64,000 bases of DNA from Serpula lacrymans var. lacrymans S7.9 (Eukaryota > Basidiomycota > Agaricomycetes > Boletales > Serpulaceae). The stretch is from assembly GCF_000218685.1 (NCBI RefSeq), contig NW_006763305.1, positions 125,762 through 189,761 of the forward strand, in the 5' to 3' direction. Positions 11,508 through 24,900 of this stretch are shown here, in pieces. Under the pieces are notes generated by a model. The model ran no database searches. It was given only the letters and a program-made list of their open reading frames with translations, and was not told the DNA's origin. A program made the position numbers and the translations under genes. Every line of letters starts with the position of its first letter. Positions within the stretch are counted from its first letter, which is position 1.

Positions 11508-13156
11508 ATGGATTCTCAACTTGACCTTTCTGACATCGATGTTTTCAACATTCTTCAATCAGCGAACGTGAGTGGTCTGATTGGGTTCTAGTACATGTAC
11601 CTCACTGACATATTCTTAGTACATGTCCGGTAATTTGTCTACTTTTCAATTACTTGCGGGTGCTTATGACCTGCTATCTGGATTCTTGTGACCATATAGT
11701 TTGCATGGCTACACTTTTAGTAGGTTTATGTTTATTTGTGTTGGATGGAATTCGCCGCAGACATACGATTATATCCTTAGACTCGACGACGAAGTACATT
11801 TCACAATCATGCTTCGACGTGCTGTTCTAAGGTATTTTTGATAGATTACCTATATCCGCAACTCGGGAAGGAGTAAATTAAAACTCATATACTTCTTTAC
11901 CCGCTATGTGTCTTTTGTCATGCCGACTATCCGATTGTTTAGTAAGTTCTCCGTCTCTTTAAGTGCCATTCGCTAAATTCAGAACGCTACCCTCTTAGAA
12001 TTAATAAGCGTCCACTACGGGCCTGAGGTAGGTCCATGACATTTATGCACAGATATCCCATAGTCTCAAGTTTCACAGGATTGTCTATTGTTTTGGCTGT
12101 TGGAAATGTGTAAGTTGCAACTCTTTGGGAGACCACTGAGGTACTATGCAGCTTTCTAGGGCCAGCACTATCCATATCATTATGCTCTGAATGTATTCCG
12201 TTGTCTTATTCACACTTTCACCAGCTGCTAATTGGTAGCGGCGCAGTTATTTTCGCCATGCGAACGTATGCTCTATGGGAACGCAGCAAGAAGATATTGG
12301 CAGTATTGTTACTCAGTCTCGCTGTGAGTGCGCTGTGCATTACGGTGCGCATTTATCGACTAAGATTATAGTTAGGGTCTTACGATATTTGTCGTTGTGC
12401 TGATCGTTAAAATGTGGTCCACTATATCATGTACCCCATTCCACGCTCAACAGGCCTTATCTTATATGCTGATGCGAAATTGATTTAGTTTCTCCATCTT
12501 TTGCACCATCTATCATGATGTGCTATCTGACTGCAGACGATGGTGAAAAGGTATTTCTCGCTTTTTTGGCTTTATTTCTTTTCGAACTGGGTACGTCTGT
12601 GCTTTGGTACTACTAAGTGGACAGTATCGGCTGACCCGGAATGTGAAGAAATACTAGGTTTCAGCACGTATCGTGCTTATACGTATCACCGCTATGGCAT
12701 GGGCGAGAATCGACTCGCCTTAGTTATGATGCAACACAACGTTTGGTATTTTGCTTTTAGTTTAAGTGAGCCGTGATTTTCTTGAAGTGATCAATCTCAT
12801 GGCGCTCCTTAGCTTGCTCTCTGGTCAGCATGATTATTATAATCTCGTTCAAGGTGAGTTTTTAACGGCACAAAGACGTTATGGTGCAATGATTATAGAT
12901 GTGTTTATTACATAGGGCTCGTTTATTAGCATCCTCCCCGAGTAAGCCTTTCCCTGTTGCTCGAAAGTTACAACGAAATGTGTTTACCAAATGTATGAGT
13001 AGGATACAGGCTGTGATGCAGGGAATAAATGTTGCACGAATGCAGGTCAACCTGTGGAAAAGTCCACAACTTGAAGGAAGAAATAATACTACCACCGTGT
13101 CTTCGAACCTAATCTTTGCTTCGATAAATTCTCAGGTGAATTCGGACACAGACTAG
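11508..13156 (+). CDS. DUF6533-family seven-helix membrane protein (boundaries approximate)
   Basis: Member of a large Agaricomycete-specific family of multi-helix membrane proteins of unknown function (DUF6533). The start at 11508 (MDSQLDLSDIDVFNIL) follows a TATA box. Short exons give VCMATLL joined to TYDYILRLDDEVHFTIMLRR, the hallmark N-terminal block, then YFFTRYVSFVMPTIRLF and LLIGSGAVIFAMRTYALWERS with KKILAVLLLSLA, the typical helix-loop with RTYALW. Later frames read LTIFVVVLIVKMWS, FLALFLFELG, and ENRLALVMMQHNVWYFAFSL, which matches the usual short L-L-R-D-G-x-x-Y-F position. The exon from 12899 to the stop at 13156 is a guess for the cytosolic tail. Introns are dense and some junctions could not be fixed, so partial decay is possible. 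It converges on a second family member on the other strand. Confidence 0.6.
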
Positions 13157-13929
13157 TCATTTAACGTGGTTGACGAAAGTGGTGAAGTTGCGAGATTTAA
13201 AGGTGCTTGGGAGAGAGGGGGTGAGCTACTATAACACATCTATTCCATTATCGCATGCTACTACAGTATGGCCCATGCTTTAAATATAACCGTATAACCC
13301 GAAGAAGGGTAATCTATAACTGTTGAACGAGAATAACTTTATACAGCTGTGATGCCGAAGATCTATGTTCTTTCCATATCAGCGAATAAAGTTATGGAAA
13401 TCCTCGACAAGCGGTACCCAGTTGTATGGATGATCCAAGGTGCTCAACGCACAGATACCATATGTCGAATACTATATAGCCCTTTTCCCGAGGTGACACA
13501 TGCACTGCGCGGTCGTGCTATGTGAGTATTCGGTGTGGTAGGCTTGACCTTGGACCTTATATACTGCTAGCTGTCTTGACCACAGCAGCATCACTTGGAC
13601 CGCGAAAAACCTGCACGTCCTGCCTCATACACTTAGAATATCTGTAATGGTGCGCTGCTGTTGAAAAGCCTCGCGTACAACCCGTGACTGCTCTTCGAGT
13701 TGTACCGACTCAGTGGGAGATGCTTGGCGTCGGAGATGCAGGATCCTGGTCATTGTTCAGTCTAGACTTCGGACAGGTAATTGTTATATACCGTTACTCA
13801 CATCCGACATGCCTTAAAAGTAGATGCGTCAAAAACGTGAAAGTCAACTGGAGAATATGTTACTCACGAAGGCATCAGAGAGAATCAGTGCAAAAGGAAA
13901 TCCATAACCATTTAGAGCCTCGTTCGGTC
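13157..13929. other. Gap between two convergent DUF6533 genes
   Basis: No independent gene is recognised. The 3' exons or untranslated regions of both flanking genes probably fall here. On the minus strand, frames around 13740-13860 might encode the last part of the right-hand protein, but I could not anchor a stop. Confidence 0.35.
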
Positions 13930-15330
13930 TGACATTCTTTGGGCTTTAGTGCACTAGTAACTAAAGTAACTCAATACTCACGCAAGATAGAAGGCTGCTG
14001 TTAAGAGGTTGATAGAACACACCAAGGCAAAATATACTACGCCTGGAGGTTACTCAGTATTTTGGAAGGATCAAGAATGAGCAGCATAACACATACTTTG
14101 ATATACAAATATCCTGCCCAGTTGTCCTTGCAATGATCTTGCCTTGTAAGCGTGCTTGAAAAAATTGCATCAAGGCTTGTGTGGAAATATTCAGCGATGG
14201 TAGCTTACCCACAGTACTAGAAATATTACGCCAATATCGAGCGTGCACATGAAAAGCTTTATATTTTGTCAGTGATATTATAATGATGAAATGAGAAGGG
14301 CCATACAAATACAAGCTGCCATGAACATGAACATTAAAATGACCATGAGCTGATTCCGACAGGAAGTGCAAGCAAGACCAGAAAACTTACGCCAGTCCTA
14401 ATGCTCCTTCCATGTGCCGCTACTGAGTATGGATCATCACCATAACAACCAGTATTGCCAACGAATAAGTGTGAAGCAGTTGCTAAAATTGAGAGGTATA
14501 GTATGAAGTACTGTGCGTTGGTAATATGCAACTTGCTGGAGTTTAACTCACGATCAAATCCAATGCAAATGAACCACAGTACTAGTACCATCAGGGCACC
14601 GTAGGCAATACTTAGAATGACGAGGGTAAATTTTCTTTGACCTGTAAATGCATAGGTCCTAACGAGCATGACAGCTAGACCAAAAGTAAAAAACTATATC
14701 CAAAGGAGATGAGAGACAACCAACCTTGTGCAGACACTTGCTGTATCACATTACAGCCATATCAGGCAGGGAACGTGAAAGTTGGAGAGAATTGCTGGTC
14801 AGAATAATTGAATAATGCGGGAGAAGACTGGATGACAGTCTTTTGAACACACTTACCAAAGGAAATAAGGAAATATACAAAGGACGTATTATGTGCTGAC
14901 AGGTTGAGGTTGTATGATCGGCTACCCAGGCCCATAGGACAAAAGGATAATCAAGCATGGGATAGTAACGACAGACGAGGTAGGCCACTTTAACAAGCGA
15001 CCACGGAGACGAATGAATCTGAGGCAAACATAAGTAAAGCACGGGGATATATGCGTTGATAGTGCTGCGATGCGTACTAGCATGACCTCGTCATCCAACC
15101 TGTTGAGACATCATTGGAAATTTTGATACACAAGAGTGTATAACGCACAGCAAGAGCCATTCGTACACAAAAAGTACAACTGGTGATGAGGTGATCAGAA
15201 ATGTGCACATAAGTTACTAGTGCGAAGCTTACAAGCAGCTATTTGAAAAAAGCCAAAGAAGTCAAACTCACTGGCATATAGCCGAGTAATCATGCAACTC
15301 ACCAACGGAAGAGTACCGAACTCTGATACG
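13930..15330 (-). CDS. Second DUF6533-family membrane protein (boundaries approximate)
   Basis: Minus-strand relative of the gene at 11508-13156. Reading on the minus strand, spliced exons give VLFVYEWLL joined to LDDEVMLV (the family's N-terminal signature), then IHSSPWSLVKVAYLVCRYYP, ATASHLFVLLVRTYAFTGQR followed by a helix (YGALMVLVLWFICIGFD), a downstream exon containing ISLTKYKAFHVHARYW, and finally VVYFALVCSINLLTAAFYLA. These appear in the order expected for the family. The first exon (near 15300) and the last exon (below 13930) are uncertain, and several stretches between blocks are poorly conserved, so this could be a diverged or partly decayed gene. Function is unknown; a role in signalling at the membrane is sometimes assumed from the helix count only. 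Confidence 0.55.
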
Positions 15331-17001
15331 AAAAAAAATTAGTGCGTTAGCCAGTGTATGAAAAATTCGACTCATACGTTTCGACTGCAATGGCAGCGGT
15401 CTGTACCGTGGAAGGGTCTACAACCCAACCATGCATAGCTGCTGCAGTCCAACTCTTGTACACTCCACTGGAAGATTGCGCCAATAACTTCGATGGTCCT
15501 CACGTTGGTACTCAACTGGGCGACTCGAGTAAAGAAGGTCCACTTGGTTCAACTTATATATCACTTACATGCGATAGTCGGTATCTATTCCGTGCTAGTG
15601 ACTATTAGTGACTAGTGACACTGTATGTTGTGATTGATCGCTTGCCGCCATAGTAGTAATTTCGCCTGGCTGACTCCAGGGTCAGCAAGTTGAGATCTGA
15701 GAAATGGAACATGATCAGTTTCAGGTACTATGTATTGCACCTCCAAGTCCAGACTTACTGACTCTCTGGAAGGCAGGAGCCTCCACACCATTAGGACATT
15801 CTGCAAACAAAGGCGAGGTTGGTCGCAGGCTATAATACTCCATGTGGGTAAGTGTGGTTTGAATATCTCTTGACATGATGGTCGTCAATTCAGGTTTTAT
15901 ATTTAGTCGAGCGCCACATAGTAGTACGTATACGTGCTTCAGCTGTAATCATTCGTAGTACCTTACGTACATTTTTTGAGGTTCCAATTGTACAAAATAA
16001 GGACTTGTACTTTTTGCTAACCTGGCTACTTGACAGAGAGAATGATCGATGATCAGCCGTCACGGTCACATTGGTTTAGCCAGCCCTCCACTCAATGAAA
16101 CGAAATCTGTGTTTTCATTGACAATATGTGCGTTGTGATGAAGTACAGTATATAGTATCAGCTATGGCGAGAAAACATCCCATGAACGTTGAGAAGAATT
16201 TACTTAGTAAACCGACAGTGGTACCCTATCATCCGGCAATTGTGAGGACCGAAACCGATCTGGGTACGTTTATTATTATTGATATTACGCAAAGATCCTT
16301 CAATTAATTCAGGAGTTCTCCATTTGAATCCGCCCCGCCGGACTAAAAAAAGGGGACAGGTATTATTACAATCCTTCATACCACCAATCATAACAGTCTC
16401 GAGGCTGTCTGCACATCTTATCAAAATAATAAACTTTGGCCGGCTGAGCTGATAACGACTCGGACTCGGAAAGGCCAAGTCTTACTTTCTTTTCTACTAT
16501 TTACAATTCTACATTTGACGAAGTTCCGTCTGAAAATTTGCTCTCTAGAGATGCCCAAGCCTTCTGATGCCGCACAGGTCAACATCAGCCTCAAAGCACC
16601 TTTCTTTCGCAATGAACACAAACGATGTCATAAGTTGGGTCAATAAGTACAGAAAGTAGTGCTGCGACGAGTTTATCATTAAACAGACATTGGGATAAGA
16701 TGATGGGGAAGATTAAGCTGTACAGATGTGACAGATAAAAGTGTTCTGAAAGCAAAATATAGCGGGTTGGGTGAATGTGCCAGGCGAAATACAAATGCGC
16801 GATGGTATGTTAGCAGTCGATGACTGGGGTTTACGGAGCACGCCGTGAGTCAGCCCACTCAAACGACGTGCGAAGTTAGGTATCGGTTATCGAAACAAGA
16901 GGAGCATAGAATAGACACATAGGAGCAGATCATAAGGAACGACAGAGCCATGTAAGGCCAAGGAGGTTGACGGTTCGTCAATGTGAATGGCCAACATGTT
17001 T
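15331..17001. other. Gene-poor stretch
   Basis: About 1.7 kb without a gene I can support. Open frames at 15354-15608 (+), 15612-15806 (-) and 16200-16800 (-) have no family features and no believable splice partners. Base composition is A+T-rich relative to the flanking genes. Confidence 0.45.
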
Positions 17002-20000
17002 TTACATGCCATAACCATAAGAGGACCGCTGATAAGGGTCATTCAATGAATGACCAGCGATACCGACGTTGCCAAAGGCGCTCACGTTAGCAAATGCTGA
17101 AGCACTAGCGAATCCACCACCATGGGAATGGGCAGGCGACAAGCCCTGCGCATGGCCAGAGTTTCCTTGCAATACATATCCATCGATCGAGTGGGGTTGA
17201 ATGTTGTGGAGTTGATGTCCCATGTGAGAGTGTCCAAACGAACCCTGTCCTTGCATACCTGGTCCACCTTGCATGTTGTAAAGACCATTTTGTGCCCCAT
17301 ACACTTCAGCGAGAGCGCCCGCAGGATGCATGTTCTGAGGCATATGACGACCGCCACCGGGGTGATTATGACCCATGTTCATGCCTTGACCACCGACATT
17401 CATCATGGCTTGAGGAGAATGGTATCCCCCACCACCGCCTCCATAGTGATCCATTTGTTCACGTTGAAGCTTGTTCTGAATACGTTTACCATACGGAGTG
17501 TTGCGAATCAAGGGAAGGACAGGGCGAATGCCGTCAACCAGTAAAGCACGCTGTGCCGGCTCAGCATAATCCAATGCAGTCTGAATAGGAGTCCATTCAA
17601 ATAATGAGCATCAAATTGACAACGAGAATAGCCAAATCTGACCTGCACGCAGTAGTTACCATAAGAGTCACGCAACAACTTCTCTAACCGCGTACGGTTT
17701 AGTAACTCCTCAATGAGGATTTTTCTAGTGGAATGCTCTGCAACGCGGATACACTATAAAAAAGTTTAACATCGGCACACCGGTGCGAAAGAAGACAAGG
17801 CGCAGTACCTTTTCGATCACGTTCGAACTGAATTTCTGCACAGACAGCGCACAAACATTCCCTGTGAACTGACGTATGACAGCATCACTAAAACGGTTGT
17901 CATTCAGGTCCAAAATATATTGGACAACCTTGCAACAGAAGTCAGGACCAAAATGATGGAAGGAAGGAAGAGCTTACGTAGTTGCCATAGGGATCTTGGA
18001 CCAATGTAAGTGCATTATAGGTGATCTCATTGACCAGTTGAACACGTTGGTGATCTGACGCATGGTCAATGCAGCGCTGCAGAACACAGCAGCCATGACG
18101 ATGGGTAGCAACCTCAACGCAGTTAGCAGCAACTGCATTGTAGATAAACTGAGACAAATTTCGATCAGTGATAATCACAACAGCTGGTGAGGAAAAGCGT
18201 ACCTGGTTATCCTCCGGCGCAAGCTTGTTCAGGCATTTTTGGATAACATGGTTGCCGTTCAAGTCTTTGATGAGCACGACGACGTGAAGGCTGAGAGCGA
18301 CAATGATTGAGTGTATCTGAGTATTGTATCTAACATCAGTCTGCGTCCATTATCCCGTAAGTGTAGAAGATGAAGAAAAACAGAAGTTAGACTTGCCTGA
18401 CGACGTGTGGACAAGAAGTCGATCATTTTCTGAACCGCACGAGTACCATGCATGTTAAGAGAAATGTTAACGAGGTCTTGAGCTACAGATTCGCAAATCA
18501 CGTTGCGTTGCTCATCGGTAGAGTACTCCAACAACTTCTGGCACAAGTAGTTGCCAAACGGATCTAACGATGAATCTTAACGTGATTTAAACGACCGATG
18601 TCTGCATTAGACGTACCGGTCATGAGATCCGCGAAATGACTGAACGTCTCGCGGAAGATCATGTCACGATGTTCGGGAACACCCTCCTCAAGTTTCTTTT
18701 GAAGATACCTGCACCCATGCTGATCTTTGCAAAGACTAGGAATCTCGCCTTGAAGGTCCTCCAGCCTGGTACCAGCAAACCGATTGACTGGCTCGCCAGG
18801 GCAGTCAGAAGCAGATAAGCTCCAGTTTACATCACACTCACGGTCTATATCGCCCCGCTTATGCTTAGAACCATGTAAACCGTTCACCTTACTTTCTGCA
18901 CTGCTTGTACGGCCGCCAATAGCCAAACCGTAACGAGAGCCGTTGTGATGGTAGAGCGCAGTCGATCCGCTGGTACCGTTAGCGTTAGGATTAACGCGGC
19001 CGTTGGTTTCAAATCCGAACGAGTTCAGTGGACTATTGAGACCGTACGCGGAATCCACAGTATATTGCTTGAAGTGACGTCAGAGAGATCACAGGGTCCG
19101 AGATAACGCCACATACCTCTTCGCCAAGCCCGTTCGAAACAGAAGAGAACCCATTGTCATACTGACCGGACATCCTAGATAATGAGGGTTGCAGATCGCC
19201 GTTATCGTCATTGAACTGATAACCCTGAGCGGAAAGGCGACCACTGAGACTCTGATTGTCATTATTTAACGGAGTTCCCGGGGTCTTCAACAGATGCGCC
19301 GCCGCTCCATTAGCAACACCGGTCAGAGGCGTAGCAGGTACAGAACGCGTAGTAGCGGATAACCCATCATACCCGGACGGGGAACCACGCCTGGACGAAG
19401 GAGATACACCATTCCCCAAAGACAACTGCGCATGAGCTGCAGATGCAGACATACCTCCACCCAATTTGTTGGACAGATCACCGTTAGGAGAGTTCAGCGT
19501 CACTGTGGGATTCGTAACCGTTCGCCTTTCACTACGAGATATCAACCCTTCGGGAGCACGAGGATTGCTAGCATATTGAGGCCACTCTGACGATTTGTCA
19601 CCACGTCCAGAGAATGAGTTGCGAGGCGACGTTTGAGATAGGTGTGCAAGATCCAACGCTGCAGAAGAAGCAGACATCTGAGTAGATTACCGTCAGTAAC
19701 ATTTCCCGAAATTCTATTATCAAAGAAGTTTTCCACCTTGTTCGCAAAAGACGGATTGAATTTGTCGTCATCCGACGTAGGAAGGTTCCTCATGGCGTCT
19801 TATTGCAATGTCAGATATGCAACATAGAACTTGCACGCACAAAAACTCACTGTGCATCTCCTGGTCCAGTTGCTCATCAAGCATCATTCCAACATTGTAA
19901 GGTTTACCAATGCGGCCGCGCTCTTCGTCCCCATATCTTCTGTTGCCTCTGGAGATAGCTCCAGGACTCGGAGTTGCTCTGTTTGGCCTCTCACCAGCCA

Positions 20001-20728
20001 AAGACAAGCCCTGCAAATGACCGGCAAGTTCCTCGTCATGGCTGCTAGCAGACGTGCGTCGACTAGCAGGCATGCTCTTGGCACCAGCAGCACGGCCATA
20101 GCCATGTCCGTTTGCAGAGTTACCAGGAAGCAATTCAGGTGAGTGGCTCACAGGTGCATAAGTGACGGATTTTCTCTTGTCCACGGCGGACCCAACAGCT
20201 CTGGACAACACCTCAGCATCTACGGACGAATGCGACAGACTGGACCTCAGTAGTCCCTCGCCGTTCAAAACCGCGTTTACTCGAGGTGGGGTTGTAGGAG
20301 CCGACACAGCGAGGTGCTGAAGAGAGTTGCCAGCATTGGGATCGTACGGGATGCTGAGTAGCTCTTGAGCCTGCTGATGCTCGAGTTGACGCATCTGATC
20401 TTCAAACATTTTACGCTGTAAATGCCGTTGGCGCTCGTGTTCCAATCTCTTCAGCTCGACGCGCTTTAAGTATGAATTTCAAATTAGAATGAACGAGCAA
20501 CAGCTTCCGAACATAGAAAAAAACATACAGCAGAAAGTTCGGGCATATTAGTTCCCAGTCTCGCAGCCTAAAAAGCAGTAAAAGAGTTTAAATCGTCTGT
20601 GAAGAGGAAGGTAAGCGCTCTTGACTGACCGAGTCTGCGAGGTCAAGAAAAGCAGGGGGACTCTGTTTTCTATCGCCTGAGGAACGATTATCGGTAGAGA
20701 TATTAGAGTTTTCTGATGCGATATTCAT
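17002..20728 (-). CDS. Pumilio-family RNA-binding protein (eight PUF repeats)
   Basis: Binds UGUA-containing 3' UTRs and represses or localises mRNAs in the cytoplasm. The start at 20726-20728 (MNIASENSNISTDN) is followed by a helix rich in Arg, Gln and Glu (HERQRHLQRKMFEDQMRQLE), a long Ser/Asn/Gly-rich low-complexity region, and the C-terminal PUF domain spread over several exons. Repeats are recognisable: LCKDQHGCRYLQKKLEEG, DPFGNYLCQKLLEY (joined by splicing), NMHGTRAVQKMIDFL, DLNGNHVIQKCLNKL, HRHGCCVLQRCIDHA, DPYGNYVVQYILDL, QKFSSNVIEKCIRVA, and RDSYGNYCVQTALDY, closing with RNTPYGKRIQNKL. A Gly/His/Met-rich tail of about 140 residues follows to the stop at 17002. The layout resembles yeast Puf3/Puf4-type proteins. 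Target specificity could be predicted from repeat residues but was not attempted. Confidence 0.95.
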
Positions 20729-21961
20729 TGTGCGTGAAAAAAAACGGAGGACAGCTTTTCTTCCGAAGTGAGGAGCGAGAGAAAACAAGTTGAACAGAGA
20801 AGAACGAGTTAGAGAACTGTAAGGCTAGTTGCACAATGGTAAATCCTGGATTTAGAGACGAGGCAGATGCGGTGGAATGGCGAGAGAGATGAATATGAGG
20901 CAAGAAAAGAGGTCGCGATTGGAAACTGACCTGTAAGCCGATTTTAAGCCCGTCTAGAAAGGACTGTTGGTACAATGCGGCTGAATGGGCTGTCATAACA
21001 TTTGTGAGATAGGCTTGTCGCTGTGCAGGACGGTCTTGCCCACCTTTTTTGAGTCTCCAGTTTTCTGATGCAGAAATGCGAGGGAGGACGCTGATGTTCT
21101 GTAGTTATGAACTGGGATTTTAAGGCACTTCGGCAGGCGTGGGGAGAAGGAAAAAAGAACGGAATTACCCTCTTTTTTCAATGTCCGCCCGCATTTGCCT
21201 CTTGCGTAAAGGCCGCCCTTTTAGACTTTTGCTCTTCACATCCATAACCGTTCTCGCGCAACCACCGAAGCATTGTTGCAATACCTTTGACTAATACCAC
21301 TACCTCTCATTCTACACTAGTACTAGTCTTTACATACCTACATCATACTTATATTTTGCATGGCCAGAGACGCTCCCGCTCGGTGCCGCTGAACGATAAA
21401 TATCATGGGTCTGGACAATCCGAATATTAACAGGGCCATAAGTTAGCGATCGTAGTATTACCGGCCTTTGGGCTTATTCTCCGTCCTCGTTTATTACCTC
21501 GTCCCATTATTCACTTCAATGTTTGCTGGACCAGTAATCAACTTCAGCGCACGTAATTCAACGTCTTTTCTTTGGTCATGCACATGAATGCCCAATGCAA
21601 ATAAAGAAGAAGCTAATTCTCTTTGTCAATTTTGCAATATGCGGTCGGCGATCCAGCACTAGCGCATGTGGACGAGAACGTAAAGGCAACAGAAGAAGCA
21701 TCACACCGATCCCGGTAGTGCGGAAGTAAGGCTATTAGCTTGCCGGAAGATGCAGGCTAGACCTCACGCACTTCGCATCGAAACGTTAGCAAGGGTTGAA
21801 GTTGCATTCCGTGATCAGCAAGATAACAAGGGATATATCTCCCAAACAGTGAAATTGACATCCTATCCAACCAAATCATCTATTATCGTCAAATGTACCT
21901 TGAATGACCGAGGTCTTGCCTACTCACCACAATGGCATGAGCTTTGCACATTCGCCACCAG
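20729..21961. other. Pumilio 5' flank and intergenic region
   Basis: About 1.2 kb. The left part is the promoter and probable long 5' leader of the Pumilio gene; the right part is the 3' flank of the UVRAG gene. Open frames at 20703-21181 (-) and 21750-21974 (+) show no family features. Confidence 0.5.
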
Positions 21962-24900
21962 TTACCCACTATGAGCTACGATCGCAGGTGCTTTATGTGA
22001 ACTGACACCCTCGCCCAACACTTTTTCCTGGTGAGCCTCCCCATTGGCAGTAACTCCATTTGTATACGGCGGCTCTAAGCTCTCCTTGATCGCCGGGTCA
22101 GCTTCATCAACCGCGTCGATTGACACTCCCTGAATCGTTCGATGGTCATCATCATCCGAGTTTGACCCATCACTATCGCGCTCATCTGCCACCTCATTCG
22201 TAGAGGCATTACCATTCTGATGCACCTCCGCGGAAGTTTCTGATATAGCTGGAGGAGGGTCAGAAGGCCGACTCGCAGATGGATTCCGGGACCGAAAAAA
22301 GCCTGGCAAGGGCGGAAAACCGAGAGAGATCTTAGGATAAGGATATTTAGAAAATGTGCCCGAGTCATTGGTCGTTGCTGCTGCCGCCGTTGGAGTAGCA
22401 GATCCACTCGTAATGGGCGAACTGTTTTCCTGCGGTTGTTCTACGACACTTTCGTGTGGACTCTCGCCGTCTGGGCTACTCGGGGTTAGCTTGAGAGCCG
22501 GTGGCGACTGAGCGCGTGGAGGCGTTTCCAGCCCAGACAAGATCGGTGAGTCGGGGGGTTGTGAGACTCTATTACAAGTCGTCAGATAACATGTTGCCAA
22601 TTTGCAATAGCAAAACTTACGCTAAGCGTGCACCCTCTCCGTCAGTCAAGGTCAGCAGTAGGTTTTTCAAATTGGGTAGCGTGTGTCGCATATCTAGAGC
22701 ACGCAGATCGCGGTCTGACATGAGCTAACGTAAAATGAAAGTTAATAGATCAGACTATGTCAGATGAAATGAAATTTACTGCACCATCTCTATATTTTTG
22801 TTCAATAAGAATACCCCGTACTCAAACCGATACGTATCCACTCCCTTTGAAAATAGGGGAAACCTACACCGAATCAGTCGTGACCTAATGAAAAAGCATT
22901 TTACGGCACTCACATCTTGGGACCCACCATTGCAGATATATTATCCTTTATCAGACTCCTACTTCCAATACACGTGACAGGATACACCAGACCCTTTCCC
23001 AAATATGCGGCCAGCAGCTGTACGACTTGCGCGGCATACCCTAGTGCAGTAGCTACCGCATCTTCTGTCACCTCCTTGTGGGATGGAAGCGTCAGTGGCG
23101 GCGCTGGATCAGTCGGAAATATGGGTATTGGTAGAGGAACAGACAAAATAGTGAAAAGCAAATCGGGTGGGGATAGAAGATCGATAGGAAATATGAAAGA
23201 CAAAGTTGATATCAATGTTGTCCGAGTAGGTGAGAAACGGCTACGGAGCGAGGTTAGACGATTCCTGCTCAAATCAGAGGTTAAGTTACAGAAGATGACA
23301 GAAATGACAAGAAAAAGACGTACATTTCCTCAGTTAACTCCTCCTTCCGGCTTGAAGCACAAGAAATCTCGTCATTGTGCAGTTCTTTAGCGAGATTGAG
23401 AGTTTCCTTCCGCTGCCGTAACTTCTCCTTCCGCGCTGAAATCTCTTGCCGTACTACAACACGGAAACACGTTAACGAGGATCGAAACCCAACTGGTAGA
23501 GAAAATCGCACGATGATCTGAGCGTCTGTCTATGTCTTCTGTCTCTGCTCTCCGGTCCTGTATCCGTACTTCCCGTTCCGAAGTTTCCCTTCTCTTCCGT
23601 GACCAAGGCCAAAATAAAAGCAAATCAACTTCAAGACTCGGGAGATCGAAAACACAATTCTGGCGAACTTACCAGAGCACCTTTACTATCTTCTATCATC
23701 AGCGTATCTATCCTGGCAATGATGTCTGCAAGTGATTTGTCCGTGTCCACAATACATGCTTGGAGCGTAACAAGCCTGCCATAGTCGTCAATGATGAGAT
23801 CAAGAATCGGATCTGCTAGTGTAAGTAACTCACTGTAAAAGATCCTGCCAAGATAGGGTTCTTATACTTAGCCCGCGGTGTTTACCACTATGCCGACTAT
23901 GACGAGGGAGTTGACTCTGCGACTCGTGGGTATTGATGGTAGATGGAGATAGACCACTCTCTCTAGTCTGCCCAAGTTTTCGAACCTCGGTTTCAGGATC
24001 TGTGTTGTAACCAGCAGGGGAAGGTGATCGCGATCGGACTTTCGGAAGTGACGGGAGGTAATAGTATTTCTGATTCGAGGCAGAAAACGAGAAAACCAAA
24101 GTGTTCGAAGGAAGGAAAGAGAGATGAGATTCCAGCTGCACAGAAATATGTGGTGAGTGAGAGACATAGAAGAGGAACGAAACGGATAATCACTTCATTG
24201 GTTAAAGGCACCAACTCAGAGAGCGCGACATTCCACTCCTCCACCATTTTCCACTCGCAATCGTTTCGAACTGTAGCAGCCGATGCATTGTCCCTCTCTT
24301 TCTCTTTCCCTTTACCCTTGCTCGATTGCCCATTGTCGTCATCTCGTTGAGCATGCCCCTGATGTGTCCATAGCTGAATACATAGTTTATCTGCGCTCAA
24401 ATCTGTCCATTCTGTGAACTCATAATTAGATTTAGCATCGATGGGAAAATACGGATTGGTCGAAGGACGGTGAATTGGTGAAAAGTAATTCGGAACAGGT
24501 GTCGTAGATTCAAGCTTCTCTGCGCTAGGGAGCAGGGAACTAGCGGAATCTGCCGATTTGGCCTGGCTTAGCGGCGGGGAAGAAGGTAGCTTCCCAGAAG
24601 GACGCCCAGCAGATGTAGACGCAGACCTCGTGTGCATAGGACTCGCTCTTACCGATGACGAAAGACGAGTGGAGGCAGATGATCCGCGTCGTGGGGGAGT
24701 CGCTCCTTTCGATGTCTCTAAGATATGAGAGGAAGATGACTTTAGCCCCTTACGCGGCGTTGCAGAGAAAGATTGATGCGTAGGCGTGCTTGGTGGCGAA
24801 ACGGTAGGTCGTAGCCGCGAGCCATTTTCCTTACTAGGCGTTTCGGTCTTCTGGACAGTAGGAGAAAAATCTTGCGAAGTTGGAATAGTTATTGTGATGA

